Below are positions 15,885 through 20,187 of a stretch of DNA of 20,187 nucleotides, piece after piece. The DNA is from Candidatus Omnitrophota bacterium. Lineage in GTDB: Bacteria; Omnitrophota; Gorgyraeia; Tantalellales; Tantalellaceae. The translations under genes were made by a program, and so were the position numbers. The notes under the pieces are model-generated. The model saw only the letters and a list, made by a program, of their open reading frames with translations, was not told the origin of the DNA and did not search any database. Positions within the stretch are counted from its first letter, which is position 1. The number at the start of each line of letters is the position of its first letter. The DNA lies in the NCBI GenBank assembly GCA_013204685.1, contig JABMSC010000030.1, forward strand, positions 1 to 20,187, written 5' to 3'.

Positions 15885-16739
15885 CTAATTCCCAAACGCA
15901 TAACCCAACAACTTATATATCAATTTTGCCGCGAGGAAATCCGGAGATTTGTTGTTTTCATTCGGACAAAGCTCTGCGACATCAAACCCTGTAATATTTT
16001 TATTTTCGCTTACTGCCCTCAAAAACTTTATAACAGGGTACCAGGTTAGTCCCCCCGGTTCCGGAGTCCCTGTTGAAGGCATGATAGAAGGATCAAACAC
16101 ATCCAGATCTATACTGATATACACGTTGGGTGAAAGCCGGCTGATGGCCTTCTCGATCCACTGGTCACTTTGATGTATATCTTTTGCGAAAAAGACGTTT
16201 TCTTTTACTAAAAACGGCTTTTCTTCGGCGCTCATGCTCCTCACACCAATCTGAATTACGGGACATGCCTCTTTCGCCCTTGCTGCAAAACATGCGTGGC
16301 TGTAGCGGCTGCCTTCATATTCCTCGCGAAGATCCGCATGAGCATCCAGCTGCAGGACACATAAGTCCTCGTATCTTGCAGAATGCGCTTTTACCGCACC
16401 CACCGAAACAGAGTGCTCGCCTCCAAGTGTAACAACAAACTTTCCGGCGTCTACCAATTGCCCTGCTGCCTCTTCGACCGCCATCACTAATTCTTCCGGA
16501 GAGAGATCACTTTTTACGGGAGGGCATGTGTAAATACCTTTTTTGTAAACTTCGAAATCCGTTTCGATGTCATAAAGTTCAACCGCGCCGGAGGCCTCTA
16601 TAATAGAAAAGGGGCCCTTATCGGCCCCTTTTACCCACGTACTCGTCTTGTCATAAGGAACCGGCAAGATGGCTATCTTTGCCTGATCCTTTTGTGTAAA
16701 ATTCTCATCCAGGTCTAAAAACGATTTGTGTTCCTCCAC
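15885..16739 (-). CDS. speB: Agmatinase-like ureohydrolase
   Basis: 284 residues. The arginase/agmatinase family hydrolyses guanidino groups at a binuclear Mn centre, here presumably agmatine to putrescine and urea, or N1-aminopropylagmatine to spermidine. All metal ligands are visible: H109 (GGEHS), D132, H134 and D136 (LDAHADLR), and D211 and D213 (SIDLDVFDP). MPSTGTPEPGGL and FDVAELCP are typical of the agmatinase branch. It starts with GTG at 16739, with AAAGGTGAG 7 bases upstream overlapping the speD stop. It sits 14 bases after speD and before the DHS-family gene, so the three form one polyamine operon. No arginine decarboxylase is in the window. Confidence 0.93.
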   Translation of the reverse strand: MEEHKSFLDLDENFTQKDQAKIAILPVPYDKTSTWVKGADKGPFSIIEASGAVELYDIETDFEVYKKGIYTCPPVKSDLSPEELVMAVEEAAGQLVDAGKFVVTLGGEHSVSVGAVKAHSARYEDLCVLQLDAHADLREEYEGSRYSHACFAARAKEACPVIQIGVRSMSAEEKPFLVKENVFFAKDIHQSDQWIEKAISRLSPNVYISIDLDVFDPSIMPSTGTPEPGGLTWYPVIKFLRAVSENKNITGFDVAELCPNENNKSPDFLAAKLIYKLLGYAFGN

Positions 16740-16753
16740 TTAAAAGCTCACCT

Positions 16754-17170
16754 TTAGGAAACACGAACCTTTTCCTGGTTGTACTGTCTTGTAAAGTGTC
16801 TGCCCCGACTTACAACATGCTTATCGTAATCTTGTGAGTCAAATGCATCAACCAGATAATTAGCGGCTATATCGACATCAAAATCCTTACAACTGAAAAC
16901 GTCAACAAAACAATAATCCCTTTCCTGGAATGTATGTATTGATATGTGGCTTTCAGCAATGATAACTGTTCCGGTAATTCCCTTATCTTCAGGCACAAGA
17001 CCTGAATATGGAAATACATACGGCTGAGTGATCTTTGTCATATTTATTTTCTCAGGAAGTTCGTTCAGTGTATTAAATACGAGATTATAATCGCTCAATT
17101 TGTCTTTGTTGCACCGCCGGAGATCCAGCATTAAATGCGGACCAAAACTTTCATTTCTCCCTGTTTCCAT
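16754..17170 (-). CDS. speD: S-adenosylmethionine decarboxylase, prokaryotic type (proenzyme)
   Basis: 138 residues, the size of the small class 1b enzymes. It yields decarboxylated SAM, the aminopropyl donor for spermidine-type polyamines. Self-cleavage at E73-S74 in AESHISIHTF gives the pyruvoyl group on the alpha chain; H79 and C94 (VFSCKDF) match the processing and catalytic residues. GPHLMLDLRRC at the N-terminus is typical. AGGAGG (17177-17182) lies 6 bases from the ATG. It is first in the operon, with a 160-base hairpin-rich leader (17171-17330) following a candidate promoter. No speE is present downstream; the operon goes on with a ureohydrolase and a DHS-family gene. Confidence 0.96.
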   Translation of the reverse strand: METGRNESFGPHLMLDLRRCNKDKLSDYNLVFNTLNELPEKINMTKITQPYVFPYSGLVPEDKGITGTVIIAESHISIHTFQERDYCFVDVFSCKDFDVDIAANYLVDAFDSQDYDKHVVSRGRHFTRQYNQEKVRVS

Positions 17171-17244
17171 TTTACTCCTCCTATTTTTGTTCGTTTGGAC
17201 CGTGCTCCAATAAACAAAACAAGGTCCTCATCTGCCTAAAGAAC

Positions 17245-17266
17245 AAAAAACTGCCTCTGGTGGCAG
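17245..17266 (-). terminator. Rho-independent terminator or attenuator in the feoB-speD gap
   Basis: Hairpin CTGCC-N6-GGCAG (17251-17266) followed on the minus strand by T6 (17245-17250). It may end the feo transcript. But the best speD promoter (17337-17364) lies upstream of it, so it would also sit in the speD leader. A second GGCAG occurs 14 bases after the first on the minus strand and could compete for the CTGCC arm. Confidence 0.65.
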
Positions 17267-17295
17267 CAAAAAAAATATGGCGCCTTTAATATATC

Positions 17296-17326
17296 AAAAA
17301 TTTGCTTCCGAAAGCAGCAAATTTTT
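17296..17326 (-). terminator. AT-rich hairpin between feoB and speD
   Basis: Perfect 11-base arms AAAAATTTGCT (17296-17306) and its complement (17316-17326) with a 9-base loop. On the minus strand the descending arm ends in TTTTT, so it could serve as the primary terminator of feoB (stop at 17430) or as the first stem of the speD leader. Confidence 0.5.
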
Positions 17327-17336
17327 ATGCTGGTAT

Positions 17337-17364
17337 AGTTTATGCAGATTTTAACGCATGTCAA
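17337..17364 (-). promoter_or_regulatory. Candidate promoter of the speD operon
   Basis: Minus strand: -35 TTGACA (17359-17364, perfect), spacer 16, -10 TAAACT (17337-17342, four of six). Predicted start near 17330, so the leader would include both hairpins of this gap. Confidence 0.5.
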
Positions 17365-17429
17365 GTGTTTTCTTGTAATTTATTGCAGGTAAGTCACTTG
17401 GAAGGTATAGCCCGATGTTCTATGCTTAA

Positions 17430-19154
17430 TTAAAGCAGAAAATTAAGAAGCGCCCCTACTGTTATTGCTGTCAGGAGCATAATACAGGCTGATTTGATCA
17501 TATCCCGTACGCCCAACTCGCGTACTAGTATTATAAATGTCGCCACACAGGGAAAATACACGGCAAGAACAACGCAAGCCGTTATAAGCTGTTTAGTTGT
17601 AAGGTTCAGCGGACCAAGCATGCCTACAGCGACATCCTTCCTCAGAAACCCTATTAACAACGCGGATATCGTATCCTCGGGAAGCCCCCACAAACCTGTC
17701 AGGATGGGACCAAAAACTGCCGACAAAAAATCGATTATATGGAATATATACAAAAGGTTCACAACAAAAACACCAATAAGCACAAAAGGAACCGCTTCTT
17801 TTATAAACTCCGTTACTCTCATCCAGAGTTTCTTAAAAACCGCTTTAGGCTTTGGGATCCTGTATGGAGGTATCTCCCACAAGATCTCGGGACTTGAGCC
17901 CTTCATAAAGCGATTCATCAATAGGCCCTTTATTACAAACAATGCGAAAAGGATCCCAAATATTAAAGCAACATACCTGCCGCCCCGCTGCCCGACAAGC
18001 CCTATTATCATGGCGATCTGTGCCATGCATGGAACTGTAATTGCCATAAGCGTAGCAGCAATAAACTTTTCGCGCCTGTTTTCCAATAAACGCAGCGCCA
18101 TGGCCCCCGGCACATTACATCCCAGACCAAGTATCATCGGTACAATCGCATATCCGTGAAGGCCTATCTTGTGCATAAGATTATCCACCTGAGTGGCCAG
18201 CCTCGGCAGATACCCCCAGTCTTCCAGTAAGCCAAGCACAAGGTAAAAACTCACAATATAGGGTAAAACCGCGGCAAACGGCACGTAAAGCCCTGTTGTC
18301 AACAAACCAAATGAAGCGCCAAAATCGATCTGCCCGTCTATAAGCTTACCTATTAGTATATCGTGCAAAAATCCGCTCGCGCCAAGCAAATTGCTCAACT
18401 TTTCCATGACAGGAAGCCATAAATCATTGAACACCGGCTCACAAACATACCCAATAAGTCCCTCACCAACAAAGCGTATTATGGAAAATGAAACAAATAT
18501 TACCAGCGCAGCAAAAGGAAGTCCCAAACCCGGACTTGTACTTATATCTTCCAGTCGTTCCACCAAGGTATGATGATGGTGGTGAAGAACCTGAACTTTT
18601 GTTACCACTCTTCCGGTCTCTTCCCACTTTTCGGATCTTTTAAGTTTATTAAAGTTTTTTGCCTTAAGAGTTTCCAATCGTTCAACAAGCTCTTTTATCC
18701 CTTCACTGGTTAATCCGCAGGTAGGAACAACGGATACTCCTAACTCCTCTTCAAGTTTTTCTATGTCTATTTCTATACCCTTGTGCTTCGTTTCGTCCCA
18801 CATATTCAGTGCAACTATCATCGGCACACCTTTTTCTCTTAATTCCAGAGTGAGAAAAAGGTTTCTCTCAAGATTGGTGGCATCCACCACATTTACAATA
18901 ATGTCTCCGGACTCCACCATCTCACATGCAACTTCTTCAGCTTTGGATATCGGAAACATATTATAAACTCCGGGAACATCAATTATCATAGCTCTTTCAC
19001 CGTCCGGAAGTTTCATCTGCCCTTGAGCAAACCCAACGGTCGTGCCTGGATAATTCGATATGGTCACCCTGGCGCCTGTAAGCCTGGAAAATATGGCACT
19101 TTTTCCCACATTCGGGTTTCCCATTAGAAGTATTTGTTTTTTCTTCTTTTCCAT
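17430..19154 (-). CDS. feoB: Ferrous iron transport protein B
   Basis: 574 residues, at the short end for FeoB (E. coli about 770). An inner-membrane Fe(II) transporter with a GTPase head. G1 GNPNVGKS (12-19), G2 in NYPGTT (34-39), G3 DVPG (59-62), G4 NMWD (117-120), G5-like TCGLTSEG (145-152). The helical insert after the G domain is short and carries five consecutive histidines (191-195) just before LVERLEDIS. The membrane part includes GLGCNVPGAMALR, MAITVPCMAQIAMI and YFPCVATF with conserved cysteines. The ATG is one base after the feoA stop; no strong ribosome site, so coupling to feoA is likely. Last gene of regulator-feoA-feoB. Confidence 0.97.
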   Translation of the reverse strand: MEKKKKQILLMGNPNVGKSAIFSRLTGARVTISNYPGTTVGFAQGQMKLPDGERAMIIDVPGVYNMFPISKAEEVACEMVESGDIIVNVVDATNLERNLFLTLELREKGVPMIVALNMWDETKHKGIEIDIEKLEEELGVSVVPTCGLTSEGIKELVERLETLKAKNFNKLKRSEKWEETGRVVTKVQVLHHHHHTLVERLEDISTSPGLGLPFAALVIFVSFSIIRFVGEGLIGYVCEPVFNDLWLPVMEKLSNLLGASGFLHDILIGKLIDGQIDFGASFGLLTTGLYVPFAAVLPYIVSFYLVLGLLEDWGYLPRLATQVDNLMHKIGLHGYAIVPMILGLGCNVPGAMALRLLENRREKFIAATLMAITVPCMAQIAMIIGLVGQRGGRYVALIFGILFALFVIKGLLMNRFMKGSSPEILWEIPPYRIPKPKAVFKKLWMRVTEFIKEAVPFVLIGVFVVNLLYIFHIIDFLSAVFGPILTGLWGLPEDTISALLIGFLRKDVAVGMLGPLNLTTKQLITACVVLAVYFPCVATFIILVRELGVRDMIKSACIMLLTAITVGALLNFLL

Positions 19155-19155
19155 A

Positions 19156-19377
19156 CTAGTTCTCTACTATGATCTTCTTAGCCATGCCGTGCCCGATCGC
19201 CACTTTAGTCTTTCCTATCATCACGGTCACCGGCCCTCCCCAGAAATGTGAACTTATTTTAGTTATTTTCTTTTCGGGCATTATGCCTAATGACTCCAGA
19301 CGGTCCTTCGCGCCTCCTCCGCCCTCAATATCTTTCACTACTGCTGTCTGTCCATTCCTTAGTTCCGTTAAATACAT
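19156..19377 (-). CDS. feoA: Ferrous iron transport protein A (SH3-like)
   Basis: 73 residues, typical for FeoA, a small cytoplasmic SH3-like protein that supports FeoB. Visible family pattern: LTELRNGQTAVVKDIEGG, DRLESLGIMPEKKI and the C-terminal VAIGHGMAKKIIV. AGAGGAG lies about 13 bases upstream of ATG. It ends one base before feoB and follows the DtxR-family gene by 35 bases. Confidence 0.96.
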   Translation of the reverse strand: MYLTELRNGQTAVVKDIEGGGGAKDRLESLGIMPEKKITKISSHFWGGPVTVMIGKTKVAIGHGMAKKIIVEN

Positions 19378-19412
19378 TATTTCTTGTTCTCCTCTCGGTA
19401 CGCCGCATGAAC

Positions 19413-19808
19413 CTATTTTTTAGTCTTTTTCTCAATAAACCGTGTAAGCTTCCCAAACGTCTCCGGACTCATGGCATGCTCCATCCTGCAGGCATCTTTT
19501 GCGGCTATTCCGGAGTTTATCTTTAATATCTTAGTTAAGAATTTTATCAATGTGTCGTGACGTTTTAGAACTGCTTCGGCTATTTTTCTGCCTTCATCCG
19601 TAAGATCCACATAACCATATTTTTCATGCACAATAAACCCTTTTTCGGAAAGAACATTTAATGCATTTGTAACACTGGGTTTCTTCACCTTTAGCGAAAG
19701 GCTTATATCCTTAACCCTCACTACACCTGCTGTCTTTTGCAGAATAGCTATGGTCTCCAGATAATCTTCCATGCTGGAGCTTAATTTTTCAGCTTTTTTA
19801 GTCTTCAT
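19413..19808 (-). CDS. DtxR/MntR-family metal-dependent repressor, without SH3 domain
   Basis: 131 residues: winged helix (about 10-75) plus the metal/dimer domain (about 76-131), no SH3 domain. The first metal-site residues match MntR: D15 and E18 in SSMEDYLETI. H84 (KRHDTL) matches MntR H77. But the later site reads ACRMEHAMS (C107, E110, H111), matching DtxR (C102, E105, H106), where MntR has Glu in place of Cys. Recognition helix near 43-56 (KPSVTNALNVLSEKG). In front of feoA, it is expected to sense Fe(II) and repress its own operon via the palindrome at 19840-19855; Mn sensing cannot be ruled out. AGGAG lies 6 bases before ATG. Confidence 0.93.
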   Translation of the reverse strand: MKTKKAEKLSSSMEDYLETIAILQKTAGVVRVKDISLSLKVKKPSVTNALNVLSEKGFIVHEKYGYVDLTDEGRKIAEAVLKRHDTLIKFLTKILKINSGIAAKDACRMEHAMSPETFGKLTRFIEKKTKK

Positions 19809-19820
19809 GTGATCTCCTGA

Positions 19821-19876
19821 GTTAGACCTGCCTTTCTTTGTTAGACAAGACTAACATATGCTGAACAGTTTGTCAA
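19821..19876 (-). promoter_or_regulatory. Promoter and operator of the iron-regulator-feoAB operon
   Basis: Minus strand -35 TTGACA (19871-19876, perfect), spacer 17, -10 TAGTCT (19848-19853, weak, three of six). A perfect inverted repeat GTTAG-N6-CTAAC (19840-19855) covers the -10. A further half-site GTTAGAC lies at 19821-19827, downstream of the start. The TTAG/CTAA half-sites are like known DtxR/MntR-family boxes, so metal-bound regulator would block transcription. Confidence 0.65.
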
Positions 19877-19964
19877 GAAATTTTGTCGATCAGGAATTAG
19901 CATTCAGGAGTAAGAAGGGAGCATGTCATGCGCCATGCGGAATGTACGCATAGATGTGCGTCTA

Positions 19965-20187
19965 TCAATATTCACTTAAAATTTCATTGATCTTTCGTAA
20001 CAGTTCTTCTAAGTTCAGAGGTTTGTGCACAAAATCTTTTGCCTCTATAACCCAGGATGCCTCGCCCAAAGATCCAGAGATCAGTATAACCGGGATATCA
20101 CGGTCTCTTGTTCTTAGCTCATTGACGACATCCGCGCCGCTCAGACCCGGCAGATGCTTATCAAGAATGATAAGATCGATATTATTC
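19965..20187 (-). CDS. Response-regulator receiver domain, N-terminal part outside the window
   Basis: The last 73 residues of a protein whose start lies beyond the right edge; too short at this edge for a complete frame. It ends at TGA (19965-19967). The phosphoacceptor Asp is in LIILDKHLPG, the conserved Ser/Thr in VILISGS, and the conserved Lys in DFVHKPL, followed by the last helix LEELLRKINEILSEY. The receiver domain is at the C-terminus of the protein, so it is either a stand-alone CheY-like regulator or the end of a hybrid sensor kinase. It ends 90-odd bases before the iron operon promoter and is in its own unit. Confidence 0.88.
   Translation of the reverse strand, partial: NNIDLIILDKHLPGLSGADVVNELRTRDRDIPVILISGSLGEASWVIEAKDFVHKPLNLEELLRKINEILSEY

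Noticed and set aside
18567..18587. His5 tract in FeoB as a cloning tag or contamination
   Set aside because: It is internal, in frame, between normal FeoB segments, and the flanking sequence is native.
19877..19964. Small gene or terminator in the gap before the receiver-domain gene
   Set aside because: Only a 5-bp stem (ACGCA/TGCGT near 19947-19962) without a T tract and no supported reading frame were found.

Overview
The window looks like a chromosomal segment of an uncultured, anaerobic, Gram-negative-type bacterium with moderate GC content. Pyruvate:ferredoxin oxidoreductase, a split glycine decarboxylase (GcvPA type) and FeoAB ferrous-iron uptake all point to anaerobic life. The set of genes and the degenerate intergenic repeats would suit a candidate phylum such as Omnitrophota, but that placement is inference from general impression and not proven by any marker here. 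Every real gene is on the minus strand; I support no plus-strand gene. No tRNA, rRNA, CRISPR, transposase or phage gene was seen. Both ends cut a gene: gcvPA at the left edge and a response-regulator receiver domain at the right edge.

Layout, left to right (transcription runs right to left): 1-2988 glycine cleavage genes gcvPA (partial), gcvH and gcvT, served by a consensus promoter that overlaps the stop codon of lipA; 3055-3921 lipA (lipoyl synthase), which supplies the cofactor of GcvH; 4021-7620 a five-domain-type pyruvate:ferredoxin oxidoreductase with its own promoter, a possible operator and a terminator; 7818-8669 a polytopic membrane protein of unknown function; 8786-11100 dnaX-recR with a four-base start/stop overlap; 11226-12008 a secreted protein of unknown function; 12009-12294 a non-coding mosaic of repeats; 12295-14656 a GT-B glycosyltransferase and a ROK-family sugar kinase; 14814-17170 a three-gene polyamine operon (speD, an agmatinase-like ureohydrolase, a deoxyhypusine-synthase-family protein); 17430-19808 an iron operon (DtxR/MntR regulator, feoA, feoB) with an autoregulatory operator; 19965-20187 the end of a receiver domain.

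Functional themes: (1) one-carbon and pyruvate metabolism, with lipA placed between the PFOR gene and the lipoyl-dependent glycine cleavage system; (2) polyamine synthesis in which a DHS-family enzyme stands where spermidine synthase (speE) might be expected; this is the most interesting system in the window; (3) iron-regulated ferrous uptake with a His5 tract in FeoB. Secondary signals are an 8-bp tandem repeat inside the gcv operon, a hairpin-rich speD leader, an inverted repeat inside the PFOR promoter, and repetitive sequence that seems to replace the normal GcvPA C-terminus at the left edge.
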